A stretch of DNA of 64,000 nucleotides from positions 1 to 64,000 of the forward strand of contig OY782778.1 of assembly GCA_963678255.2 (NCBI GenBank), written 5' to 3'. Numbering within the stretch: the stretch's first letter is position 1; every line of letters starts with the position of its first letter. Both the position numbers and the translations under genes were made by a program. Origin of the DNA: G963678255 sp963678255 (lineage in GTDB: Bacteria; Cloacimonadota; Cloacimonadia; Cloacimonadales; WRIO01). Positions 53,905 through 62,593 of the stretch are shown piece after piece. The notes below the pieces were generated by a model. That model saw nothing but the letters and a program-made list of their open reading frames with translations, ran no database searches and was not told the origin of the DNA.

Positions 53905-54507
53905 TTAAGGATAAATTATCTTATCTGACTTTTCCAACTTCTCCAATATAGAAAACATGTTTGATATCACCCCCATTTTTATTTTGTCCTTGATTTGAAA
54001 ATAATCAGCACATGTCCCACAAATGATCAATTGACAATGAAGCTTCTCCAATTCTTTCAAACTCACTGAAAGTGGACAATCAGAACTTGTTAATAACACC
54101 CCGCTATTATAAAAAATGATTTGGTCTGGTAATGTAGATTGCTCTTTTAATGCATTGATAAATCCTTTTATCAATATCGCACCTAGCTCATCATTCCCTA
54201 TTCCCATTTTATCAGATTTAAAGACAACTGTCGTTATCTTCTTGTTCATAGGCTGACATTCAATCACTTCATCATTATTCAGAATAATTTCTCCATTTTT
54301 CTGCACATGCAAAATATGATATGTTCCTTCATTCTCAACATTATAATCAAAACCATTATCAGTTAAAAACCGTTCTAAATTGGATAATGAAGTTAAGTTA
54401 TCGGTTAAAACATCAAATACTTCACCAGCAGTTACATTACTGAGCTCTTTCTTGGTCATTATTATTGGTTTGGGACATAATTCTCCACGAGTATCTATTA
54501 CTCTCAT
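53905..54507 (-). CDS. yedF: YedF-like (TusA domain + DsrE-like domain) protein
   Basis: A 200-residue protein. The N-terminal TusA/SirA-like domain (1-75) has the CPKP motif with Cys11 in RGELCPKPIIMTKKEL. The C-terminal DsrE-like domain (about 90-195) has VVFKSDKMGIGNDELGAILI, IIFYNSGVLLTSSDCPLSVSL and CQLIICGTCADYF. This fusion is the selenium-metabolism-associated YedF family, thought to handle sulfur or selenium. No selD, selA or selenoprotein was noticed in the window. It overlaps the upstream membrane gene by four bases. Confidence 0.87.
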   Translation of the reverse strand: MRVIDTRGELCPKPIIMTKKELSNVTAGEVFDVLTDNLTSLSNLERFLTDNGFDYNVENEGTYHILHVQKNGEIILNNDEVIECQPMNKKITTVVFKSDKMGIGNDELGAILIKGFINALKEQSTLPDQIIFYNSGVLLTSSDCPLSVSLKELEKLHCQLIICGTCADYFQIKDKIKMGVISNMFSILEKLEKSDKIIYP

Positions 54508-54896
54508 ACCTGGTCACCTCGTCTGTATGTAAATATTTTCTTGATCACAAATACGATTAATGCTATGATAAAAAAGACTAATAACAACCAAGCTAAACTC
54601 TGTAAAGAACTGATGATTGAACGATATATTTCAAAGAACCATCGAACAGAAGTTAACTCAGGTGATAAACTGTCTTTAGCAGGAGTTATGAATTTCTCCA
54701 ATTGCCATAGATTAACCCCTGAAGATATACCCACCACATAGATTGCAAATATCATATATTTCACCCAAGCAAGATAAATCTCGTCATCAATGAGTTTCTT
54801 TAAGATATTGGATATCGGACGTTTGAAAAAACTACTCACCACCAGAGAAACTAATACTCCTGATAGAAATGTAGTTAATATTAAAATATAGATCAT
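54504..54896 (-). CDS. Small membrane protein of unknown function
   Basis: A 130-residue protein with three predicted membrane helices (about 2-22, 46-62 and 95-120), an outside-type loop FITPAKDSLSPELTSV and a basic C-terminus (IKKIFTYRRGDQV). I do not recognise a family. Start and stop both overlap neighbouring genes by four bases (ATGA), so it is tightly coupled with the DUF2207-like and YedF-like proteins and may form a complex with the first. Confidence 0.65.
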   Translation of the reverse strand: MIYILILTTFLSGVLVSLVVSSFFKRPISNILKKLIDDEIYLAWVKYMIFAIYVVGISSGVNLWQLEKFITPAKDSLSPELTSVRWFFEIYRSIISSLQSLAWLLLVFFIIALIVFVIKKIFTYRRGDQV

Positions 54897-56560
54897 TTCT
54901 CCTCCTCTGGTAGAGTTTCTTTATTCTCATTTATATGAGAATGCTTACCTATTGTTGCCAAAGGTGCATCACTATAGGTTAAAATGGTTGTTAAAAAATA
55001 AATAAACGATAACTGTCTATCTTCATTTCCCTCACTTATTGGTAAAAACCACGCTGGGAGCTCAAATTCCTGCCTTTTAACCACCTCAAACCATTTGGTC
55101 TGTAAATTCATAGCAAAAAGCCAATCTGCGTTTTGGATCATTGTTTCGTGAACCTGTGGTTTGTATTCTTTCGTTAATAATTTTTCTAAATGCTTCTTGT
55201 AATAATACGTTAATTGAGTTAACCGATAACCCTCTATTGTCAAAGGTTGAATACTTAGTGCACCAATTAGTAATATCAAGCCGCTCAGGAATATCAATAT
55301 TGACAAAGTGATTGAACTGATTGTAAAAATTGAAACATAGACTAAAAATGGCAATAGACTCATCAAGCCTATTATCATGATCGTAAAAGCTAATATTTTA
55401 TTTCTGGATTTCATTTTGTAATGATATTCATCCATTAAACCATTCTTTGTTAAATTATCGGTTATCATCTTTAATAAATTCTTTAACTTTAAATTCCCAT
55501 GATTGAGGGCTTTCCCTAATTCAATTTTCTCTGCTTGATTTTTTATCGAAAAAAAGGCATCGTTGATTAATTTCTCATAAGGATCTAAATCATCTTGGTT
55601 ACCGATCTTCTCAAGCTCAAAATATTTCTTTCTTTGCTCTTGGGGTTGAACTACCTTCAAAAATCCCTTCTTCACCAAATTAAAAAATATGGATGCAGTA
55701 AAATGCATATAATGAAACTCTGAAAAATTCCTGCATAATAAAAAACCGCCTTCCCATGCTGATAAATTCTCTGGTGAGGTGGAAAGTGTGGTTAAATCAC
55801 GCTTGTCTGCCTTAAATGACAAAGAATACTTCCTGAATATTCGAAAAGAGGCCATGATGGATAAGATTATAAATATCAGCCCAAGAATCAAATATCCTTT
55901 TAAATATAACTTAGCTTTCTCGATCATCTTGATATGATTGGGTTGTTCGGCTATCAAGAAACCCTTGGGAAAATGCAAATTCAGATACACATTCTCATTC
56001 ATCAATATTTCTTTCTTGGATTTTATGATGATCTCATCCCCATTACGACTGAGTAAAAACTTGGGGTTATCTATTAACTCTCCTTGTAATGAATGAATAT
56101 ATTCACCTAAATGTATTACCACCTCTACTTTATCAATCTTGTAATCATAACTGGGGGGTAATAAATAAATCTGAAATATATCGTACTGATCTTTTTGATA
56201 AATCAACCCTGAAATCTCATAATCCAATCGAAAACTATGGCTTGACTTGGTTGTCTTATCAAAAAGCCATTTCACATTCTTACTAGTCACTTGTAATTGA
56301 CCTGAGCCTAAACCAAAAGGATAAATCAAGGTATCCATATAGGCCTGTTGAATTATGATCCCATCATTTTTCTTAACTGATAAATTCCGCGTGATATTAG
56401 TAAAATGACCTTTCTGAAAATCAAAAATCATCTTCTCTGTGACAAATACCTTGTTATTCGGAGATATCGTTATGTCGCTTGTGAATGATTCAACTTTATA
56501 CGCTTTTGCCGATAATAACACCATCGACAAAAATATAACCAAACTTAGTATTCGTTTCAC
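54893..56560 (-). CDS. DUF2207-type membrane protein
   Basis: A 555-residue protein with a signal peptide (1-20), an extracytoplasmic domain (about 21-215) carrying the DUF2207 pattern (FTSDITISPNNKVFVTEKMIFDFQKGHFTNITRNL split by strands, then LDYEISGLIYQKDQYDIFQI), one membrane helix (220-242), a cytoplasmic segment, a helix pair (about 385-440) and a C-terminal soluble part. It resembles YciQ-like proteins, whose function is unknown. It heads a three-gene set with the 130-residue protein and YedF. A ribosome-binding site AAGGAGAAAC is present. Confidence 0.8.
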   Translation of the reverse strand: MKRILSLVIFLSMVLLSAKAYKVESFTSDITISPNNKVFVTEKMIFDFQKGHFTNITRNLSVKKNDGIIIQQAYMDTLIYPFGLGSGQLQVTSKNVKWLFDKTTKSSHSFRLDYEISGLIYQKDQYDIFQIYLLPPSYDYKIDKVEVVIHLGEYIHSLQGELIDNPKFLLSRNGDEIIIKSKKEILMNENVYLNLHFPKGFLIAEQPNHIKMIEKAKLYLKGYLILGLIFIILSIMASFRIFRKYSLSFKADKRDLTTLSTSPENLSAWEGGFLLCRNFSEFHYMHFTASIFFNLVKKGFLKVVQPQEQRKKYFELEKIGNQDDLDPYEKLINDAFFSIKNQAEKIELGKALNHGNLKLKNLLKMITDNLTKNGLMDEYHYKMKSRNKILAFTIMIIGLMSLLPFLVYVSIFTISSITLSILIFLSGLILLIGALSIQPLTIEGYRLTQLTYYYKKHLEKLLTKEYKPQVHETMIQNADWLFAMNLQTKWFEVVKRQEFELPAWFLPISEGNEDRQLSFIYFLTTILTYSDAPLATIGKHSHINENKETLPEEEK

Positions 56561-56580
56561 TGTTTCTCCTTATAATCAAA

Positions 56581-56602
56581 AAAAAGGGAATTTACTCCCT
56601 TT
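56581..56602 (-). terminator. Intrinsic terminator of the 56602 gene
   Basis: Minus-strand hairpin AAAAGGGA / TCCCTTTT with a GTAAAT loop, continuing in T's. It begins at the stop codon of the gene. Confidence 0.75.
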
Positions 56603-57018
56603 TATAAAAAACTCTTTTGAAAAATTTCTATTGTTGCTTTTTCTAAATGCTCGTCTTTACCTAAAGGTTTGTCAAATCTATCTATCACTTTTAAATAAGC
56701 TGTCTTTGATTTAGCAGTTATTTCTATGATGGTCATTTTTGAGGCAATCAACTCTCCCTTTGATGTATAAACTTTGATGATTACACTCTGCTTTTTATCC
56801 TGAATCGTCTTATTTACTACTGTAAAATAAACATCTGCACTCACTTGTGTTGGATTCTCTACTCGTACATTCTCAAATTGTATAGAATCCCTCTCATAAC
56901 TCTTCCAACATGATCGTACCCATAATCCAAATATCACGGCTATCATTAATATTAGCTTTAAGCCAACTGGTGCTTTCTTACCCTTTCCTGAAAATTCGGG
57001 TTTTTGAAATAACGCCAT
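56602..57018 (-). CDS. Single-pass membrane protein of unknown function
   Basis: A 138-residue protein with a lysine-rich cytoplasmic N-terminus (FQKPEFSGKGKKAPVG), one membrane helix (about 20-36, LKLILMIAVIFGLWV) and a 100-residue outside domain with beta-strand pattern (ADVYFTVVNKT, SVIIKVYTSKGELIASKMTI), similar in style to Ig-like transport-associated domains. No family recognised. It starts 9 bases after the stop of the 856-residue secreted protein and may be co-transcribed. Confidence 0.6.
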   Translation of the reverse strand: MALFQKPEFSGKGKKAPVGLKLILMIAVIFGLWVRSCWKSYERDSIQFENVRVENPTQVSADVYFTVVNKTIQDKKQSVIIKVYTSKGELIASKMTIIEITAKSKTAYLKVIDRFDKPLGKDEHLEKATIEIFQKSFL

Positions 57019-57027
57019 CTTAATTTC

Positions 57028-59598
57028 CTACTTGATTATTAACATTTTTCTGGTTATTGTCTGTTGCTTTGTCTTTAATCTATAAAAATAGACACCACTA
57101 GCTAACTGTTTTTGATTTTTATTCAAACCATTCCATAAAATCTTATGATCTCCCCTGACCAAATGCTCCCTACTAATTGTAACAACTTTCTGACCCTTTA
57201 TATTATATACGGAAAGATCGATCGAAGTCTCTTCTGGTAAACTTAGGTTAAAGCTCACCATTGATTTTGTATTATTACGGATCGGGTTTGGATAATGCTT
57301 TATTCTTACTGAACTTTGTACAATAATCGGTATATTATTCCCTGTATGCTGAATTACATTCGATGACTCGGACTCTCCCTGTAAATTAAATGCCTTCACA
57401 TACCAATCGTATGTCTCATAATCCTCTGGAACTGGATATGATGAAGTTAAAAAAGGTAATTCAGTAAAAATTACGTTGTTACGATATAATTTATATCCCA
57501 ACCATTCAGTTCCTGTTGGAGCATCCCAACAAAACTGTCTGACCTGTAAACTATCATAACTGATATTGAATAAACTGGGTTTATTCTCTCCAATAAAGCT
57601 TCTCATTATCCATTGATTATTCTCTGATAATGGCATCAATCCGGTGCCTCCATTTATAATAGAAGAAACTAGTTTTTGCTCATATATCAACTGCCCGTTT
57701 TCAAATTCTCGTATTAGTACCAATCCTGTATCTGGAACATAATATCGACGATTTATCAAACATGAGTCTGCCGTTCCATTCTGATAAGTAGAAACTCTGT
57801 ATGGTAAATAGTCTCCAGCTGGTGTCGTGATATTCTCAGGTAATAATCCATTAATTATCCCAAAACCTAAGGAATCACTTTCCCAATAATCCCCTGCTTC
57901 ATAATTATGATTCTTTAATAAAACCACTGAACTTGGATAATAGTCTGGTTCCCATTGACCTGTGTCAACATTGAGATGCATATCTCCTGCTTGATAAATA
58001 TAATCATTCTCTTCATAGACTAATATGGCTTCTTCCAATCCAAATGGAGATATGATTGCTAATGGAAATACTGTCTTATCATCCCATGAATAAGGCGTCA
58101 ATAACTTTATTGTGGTGTGATCATTATATGGCAACATCTCTATATCAATATTATCATACACCTGATTGGCTTCTACATTAAGTATCATTGGATTTAAGGT
58201 GCCTCCATAGGTGCCAAAAACCACCGGATCAAGCTCATCATTGACTATATTCCCCCCAATGGCTTGAACATAATATGTGCCAACAGGTGCTGTGACCTGA
58301 TAAGGACCTACTCCACTTAATACCTGCTGATAGGTAATGTTTTCCTGTACTAAATCATAAAACATCAATATTAATTGTTGAAAGTTTTCTGTCCCCTCAT
58401 AACTGATTGTTCCACTGATATTAGGAGTAATGTATAATGGTAAATAAGTAACTGTCCCCATCAGTGAATTATCTGATTGATCCGTTATGCTTACATCAAT
58501 CTCATTTAAATCGGTCGTACCCCATATATTATTCTGTGCCATGACATCTGCTGTTAAATTTCCAGTTGCCAAATAAATAACAATACTATGCGGAACACCA
58601 TTACCATCAATATTGTTAACGATAGTATTCATCCCATCGTCCCCAGGAATACTGTTAATTACATTCCCTAGATTTGGAACAGCTCCCTCTCCAATATAAA
58701 AACCAGTGTAATTACCCATGACAATGTTCTCTGTTACTATCGGATGAGCCGATGGTCTGGCTATCATGATACCTGCTCCTGAATTGGCATTACCCGTTAT
58801 AAAATTATTTCTAACTATATTGTTCTTAATCAATCCAGAAGCTTCGCGTAAATATATCCCTGTTAAATTATTCTCGAATGTATTATTGATTATTGTTGGG
58901 TTTATCATGGAATTACCTGTATAATCCCAAGCTGTTAATCCCTGCTTCAAGTTATGATGTACCCAATTATTTGATATCATCGGATTGGAAGTAACTGTTG
59001 AAGATTGATTTTGTAATTGAATAGCACCATAATATTGCGTACCACTTCCATTACTATATATCTCACATGAATCAACTACCACATTGGAGTTCTGTGTGAT
59101 CATCACACCACTTTTTACAGCGCCTGATAACTTGCATTGTTTCACCAGCATTGCCGATGGTCCACCAATTCCACTTAAATTTAAACAATTCTCCGTGGCA
59201 TCATTCACCCGACTCTGTTTGATTATGCAAGGTGAATAGATCGAATGAATACCATTCTGAGTCTTTTCTATAAAACAATGTAAAAATCTGCTCTGAACTT
59301 CTGTATTCTCTAAACGAAAACCTTTCCATCGTGAGGTGGATAAAAACCGAATTGAATCTGCTTCTGTCCCTTCTGCTATAATGTTTCCCTGAACAGTTAT
59401 CTGATACAAGCCGTCAATATGAACCTGTACGCCTGGCTCTATAGTTAAAACACTCCCTGTAGGAACTGTAATATCACTGATAACGTTGTAAGGACTCTCA
59501 TTCAATGTCCATGTCCCCGATTGCTGACCTGTTACATCCAGTCCATAAAGTACACTAATCGTAAATACGATGACGAAAAATATTCCCTTTTTCATCAT
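57028..59598 (-). CDS. Secreted right-handed beta-helix protein with T9SS sorting domain
   Basis: An 856-residue exported protein. Signal peptide 1-18. Residues 20-390 are a right-handed parallel beta-helix region of the NosD/pectate-lyase-like type (GTWTLNESPYNVISDITVP, VLTIEPGVQVHIDG, then N-N-x-I/V-x-x-N strands such as INNTFENNLTGIYLREASG). Then a carboxypeptidase-regulatory-like domain, an uncharacterised stretch, a fibronectin III-like piece (EWLGYKLYRNNVIF), and the sorting domain (RIKHYPNPIRNNTKS..YNIKGQKVVTI..ILWNGLNKNQ..SGVYFYRLK). No catalytic residues could be assigned. It is probably a surface or secreted polysaccharide-related protein. Confidence 0.87.
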   Translation of the reverse strand: MMKKGIFFVIVFTISVLYGLDVTGQQSGTWTLNESPYNVISDITVPTGSVLTIEPGVQVHIDGLYQITVQGNIIAEGTEADSIRFLSTSRWKGFRLENTEVQSRFLHCFIEKTQNGIHSIYSPCIIKQSRVNDATENCLNLSGIGGPSAMLVKQCKLSGAVKSGVMITQNSNVVVDSCEIYSNGSGTQYYGAIQLQNQSSTVTSNPMISNNWVHHNLKQGLTAWDYTGNSMINPTIINNTFENNLTGIYLREASGLIKNNIVRNNFITGNANSGAGIMIARPSAHPIVTENIVMGNYTGFYIGEGAVPNLGNVINSIPGDDGMNTIVNNIDGNGVPHSIVIYLATGNLTADVMAQNNIWGTTDLNEIDVSITDQSDNSLMGTVTYLPLYITPNISGTISYEGTENFQQLILMFYDLVQENITYQQVLSGVGPYQVTAPVGTYYVQAIGGNIVNDELDPVVFGTYGGTLNPMILNVEANQVYDNIDIEMLPYNDHTTIKLLTPYSWDDKTVFPLAIISPFGLEEAILVYEENDYIYQAGDMHLNVDTGQWEPDYYPSSVVLLKNHNYEAGDYWESDSLGFGIINGLLPENITTPAGDYLPYRVSTYQNGTADSCLINRRYYVPDTGLVLIREFENGQLIYEQKLVSSIINGGTGLMPLSENNQWIMRSFIGENKPSLFNISYDSLQVRQFCWDAPTGTEWLGYKLYRNNVIFTELPFLTSSYPVPEDYETYDWYVKAFNLQGESESSNVIQHTGNNIPIIVQSSVRIKHYPNPIRNNTKSMVSFNLSLPEETSIDLSVYNIKGQKVVTISREHLVRGDHKILWNGLNKNQKQLASGVYFYRLKTKQQTITRKMLIIK

Positions 59599-59845
59599 TC
59601 CTCCTCAAAATACATAACAATAAGTCAATACTCCTATCTTTTTAAAAAATAGTCAAGGATTATCTTATAATAAAAATTGAAACTATTGGAGACTACTCTT
59701 CGCTCTTAGAAGAGTCGAGACCTTGCATGAAACGTCTTATATCTGCAAATCTCTGATTTGTTATTATCTGCAGTGCTCCAGCACTGCTTTGCTCGTCTCT
59801 GCTAACTCATTCATAGCTTATTCCTTCCTTGGTGCTTAATAAATA
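59599..59845. repeat. Noncoding region with inverted hairpin modules
   Basis: Includes an ACTCTTCGCTCTTAGAAGAGT hairpin (59693-59713) and, at 59740-59795, the inverted form of the hairpin modules of the repeat island (ATCTGCAAATCTCTGATTTG, then ATCTGCAGTGCTCCAGCACTG). No gene is visible. Confidence 0.7.
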
Positions 59846-60125
59846 AAAAAAAAATTAAAAACAGTTGACACAAAATGACATCTTGATTATCATTTTATCA
59901 AGAAAATCATAATTATGAGGTTATTATGCGAGTAATTATGGATTGGGAAAAAACGAAATATCCAAAAGGTGGAGAAAAAGATGGAATAGTTTATTGCTAC
60001 CATTCCTATGGAAACGCCTGTGTGGGTAGAAAGTATTACAAAGTCCCTTTAATGAAGCAAAATTCCAATATCATCTCGATAGAAAAGATCACACTAGAAA
60101 TCTGGAAAGCCCTCCCTATTCGTAT
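59846..60125 (+). repeat. 280-bp direct repeat, left copy
   Basis: Repeated almost perfectly at 61194-61473 (offset 1348). It contains a promoter (TTGACA 59865-59870, 17 bases, TATCAT 59888-59893) and the 5' part of the paralogue-family gene. Confidence 0.9.
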
Positions 60126-60159
60126 TAAACATGACTTAAAAGTAAATATTCAGTTATAG
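59926..60159 (+). pseudogene. Truncated paralogue-family gene
   Basis: It encodes the first 66 or so residues of the family shared with 25993 and 61274 (YPKGGEKDGIVYCYHSYGNA, CVGRKYYKVPLMKQNSNIIS, IWKALPIRIKHDLK). The sequence then diverges and stops after 77 residues. The 61274 copy continues for another 105 residues, so this is a 3'-truncated duplicate. A TTGACA promoter and GAGG ribosome-binding site are intact, and the short product may still be made. Confidence 0.75.
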
Positions 60160-60388
60160 GGGCATTAGCCCTGTAATCTTCGTAGCAATAACATAATTAT
60201 CAGATATTCTATTAAGCAGGATTCGATTAATTTATTTGTACCAGGATTGTATAATATATTCAATATTCCATTTGGGCAGACACACAGGTCTGCCCCTACA
60301 TTTACAAAAAATAATTACGGCTGATTATTAAAATCTTGAATACCATTGATAAATGCTTTGTAGGGGCGAACCTGTGTGTTCGCCCTGA
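60160..60388. repeat. REP-like palindromes in a short duplicated flank
   Basis: Two hairpins: GGGCAGAC..GTCTGCCC (60272-60295) and GGGGCGAACC..GTTCGCCC (60363-60384). The second is bracketed by a direct repeat ATACCATTGATAAATGCTTT (60340-60359 and 60423-60442), whose right copy is inside the transposase gene. Confidence 0.75.
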
Positions 60389-61009
60389 ATGTTTAAACAA
60401 CAAATGATTATTAAAACAACGAATACCATTGATAAATGCTTTAAAGAAACGCTTATAGGGCTACTTTCAGCTTCAAATCCTATTGTTAGACAAATTGTTC
60501 AGTATATACCAGGGACAGCGTGTTTAAAAAAGAAGCAGGAACGCATAGGGTATCATCTTGATAATGCCAAACTTTTTGAAGAACTCAACCAAGCCCATTT
60601 TATATCAGAAGCTAAAAAAATAACGGAAGAAAGTCTTATAATAATTGATGAAAGTGATATTGTAAAACCCTGTGCAAAAAAAATGGAACATCTCAAAAAA
60701 GTAAGAGATGGATCAACTGGCGAATATCAAAACGGGTATTATAGTTTTAATGCTACCGTTGTTAATACTGCAAATGCAGGAAGCGTTTCAATTTCACCTT
60801 TATATTCCTATGTTTATTCAAACAGTATTGAAAATGAAACTAAAAACGAAAGACTAAGTATCTTTCTTGATGAATCAACCATATTTTCCTGTAACAAGGG
60901 TATTTATGTCTTCGATAGAGGCTATGATGACAAAAAGCTGATGAGCCAGCTTGTTGAACAGGAAAATAGTTTTTTATTAAAGCAGACATGCCTTACTCTG
61001 AATATCTGA
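60389..61009 (+). pseudogene. IS4-like DDE transposase, truncated
   Basis: A 206-residue fragment. It has the first part of a DDE transposase: the helical N-terminus, the first catalytic aspartate in LIIIDESDIVKP, the YQNGYYSFNATVVN stretch, and a second aspartate in YVFDRGYDDKKLMS. The C-terminal half with the catalytic glutamate is missing; a short degenerate stretch in another frame follows to about 61190. The sequence around its start is partly duplicated upstream next to a REP-like palindrome. The family is probably IS4-type; the exact group is uncertain. Confidence 0.75.
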
Positions 61010-61193
61010 TGGATCATAATAAAGATTATACTATGATTAATGGCTTTGCTTATTACAGAATTACTTCACTAATCCAAAGAATTTTCTTATCTATTCAAAG
61101 AAGAAAAACAAAACAATACAAACGAGGAAAAGGTGAAGATAATAGGCAAATTACGCTGGAGTCATACAGTGTTGAATTTTTGGGGGTATCCTA

Positions 61194-61473
61194 AAAAAAA
61201 AATTAAAAACAGTTGACACAAAATGACATCTTGATTATCATTTTATCAAGAAAATCATAATTATGAGGTTATTATGCGAGTAATTATGGATTGGGAAAAA
61301 ACGAAATATCCAAAAGGTGGAAAAAAAGATGGAATAGTTTATTGCTACCATTCCTATGGAAACGCCTGTGTGGGTAGAAAGTATTACAAAGTCCCTTTAA
61401 TGAAGCAAAATTCCAATATCATCTCGATAGAAAAGATCACACTAGAAATCTGGAAAGCCCTCCCTATTCGTAT
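61194..61473 (+). repeat. 280-bp direct repeat, right copy
   Basis: Second copy of 59846-60125, with a promoter TTGACA (61213-61218) / TATCAT (61236-61241). Only one clear difference inside the coding part was seen (GGAGAAAAA versus GGAAAAAAA). Confidence 0.9.
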
Positions 61474-61825
61474 AAAAAATGATCTAAAAATCTATTCTCA
61501 GAAATTTAAATCAAAATATGATAAAATTAGAAGGAAATTCCTCAATAGTTATGGCATCTTTTTGAAAATTATCCATAAAATTGAGAAACAATTTAGAATC
61601 TCTCAAAAAGAAGATTTCTCTGTGGAATCTTTCTTCCAATTCTTTAGTTTCTATTCTGTATATGACTATATCAATGCCGGTTATCTGCTTCCTGTTCCAG
61701 AAGCCTTTAAACTCAACAGCAGAATAATCTCTCTTTCTAAAACTTGTTTTAACAAACAACCTATGGATATCATACCAAATATGGTCTTTGACTTAAGGTT
61801 AAAGTATTATTTAAATGATGCTTAG
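61274..61825 (+). CDS. Unknown paralogue-family protein
   Basis: A 183-residue protein, the most complete family member here. The N-terminal half has YPKGGKKDGIVYCYHSYGNA, CVGRKYYKVPLMKQ, IWKALPIRIKNDLKIYSQKF. The second half has FLNSYGIFLKIIHKIEK, then YSVYDYINAGYLLPVPEAF. The pattern S/A-Y-x-I/V-F-L-K...V-x-x-x-I-x-A-G-x-L-x-P is shared with 25993 and with the remnant at 61962-62156. No signal peptide, membrane segment or catalytic motif is visible. It could be distantly related to DUF6266-like proteins of Bacteroidota; I cannot confirm this. It carries its own promoter and lies among mobile-element debris. Confidence 0.7.
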   Translation: MRVIMDWEKTKYPKGGKKDGIVYCYHSYGNACVGRKYYKVPLMKQNSNIISIEKITLEIWKALPIRIKNDLKIYSQKFKSKYDKIRRKFLNSYGIFLKIIHKIEKQFRISQKEDFSVESFFQFFSFYSVYDYINAGYLLPVPEAFKLNSRIISLSKTCFNKQPMDIIPNMVFDLRLKYYLNDA

Positions 61826-61961
61826 GCAACAGGAAAAATGAAATTAACACTTATTGAGTTATTTTAAAAACTATTCTAAAGAAAATATCCTAGGTTATCA
61901 GGGAAAGAGCCCTCATCTTTGGCTATTTACTCATATTCAGAATATGGTAAAATCTGCCTAG

Positions 61962-62156
61962 TTAAAAAACTATTCTAAAACTAGAATTACTAATTATAAT
62001 ATTTTCTTCAAATCAAATAGTCAGCTTATCTCATCCCTCTGGAAAAAATGCTCTAATGAGCTTAAGCTTTTCAATATAAAGCCTTCCGATCTTGCTACGG
62101 TTCATAAAATGATTGAGGCAGAGTTAATTCCACCTTTAAAAAAAACTTATCCTTAA
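61962..62156 (+). pseudogene. C-terminal remnant of another paralogue-family member
   Basis: A reading frame after a TAG at 61959 encodes NYSKTRITNYNIFFKSNSQL..WKKCSNELKLF..ATVHKMIEAELIPPL and ends at TAA 62154-62156. It resembles the C-terminal halves of 25993 and 61274 (Y-x-I-F-F/L-K and the V-x-x-x-I-x-A-x-x-x-P-P spacing). No start codon or ribosome-binding site is present, so it is likely a fragment left by deletion. Confidence 0.5.
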
Positions 62157-62516
62157 TCATCTTATGTAATCTTAGTGCGAATTTGGCAACAAATACTAAA
62201 TCGAGCCTGTTTATTCTTGTATATGTAACCTTGTAGCCTATATCCTTTCGTTCTGCACACATCTTGTTTGCAGTTAATATGGAGCGAGTTCGGCTCGGAC
62301 TCGAAACTCTAGACAATCATGTCACTTTTCCTATTAAAACATGAATCATTCTTGTTACCTTCATGATCAATGAGAGGGTGCAATTCTTTAACTGTTTGTT
62401 AAATCCTTTTTATCTACACTCTTAACTGAATTTCAATCAGTTTTACCTAGTATTATCCTAATCATATTTTAAGCAGCTCTTTCATAAAATATAGTTTAGA
62501 TAAATAAAAAAATACA
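62157..62516. other. Noncoding region before the vWA gene
   Basis: No gene seen. The stretch GCGAGTTCGGCTCGGACTC (62283-62301) is the inverse of a sequence near 16988 in the repeat island. The rest is AT-rich. Confidence 0.5.
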
Positions 62517-62544
62517 TTGACAAGTAATAAATATTTTTTATATT
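62517..62544 (+). promoter_or_regulatory. Promoter of the vWA-domain gene
   Basis: TTGACA (62517-62522), 16 bases, TATATT (62539-62544), 50 bases before the start codon. Confidence 0.6.
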
Positions 62545-62593
62545 TTAACAATATTAAAATATTGTTAAAAATTTTATCAAATTGGAGGATTAT

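Noticed and set aside
60988..61194. Separate small gene after the transposase remnant
   Set aside because: No ribosome-binding site; the frame looks like decayed sequence following the truncated transposase.
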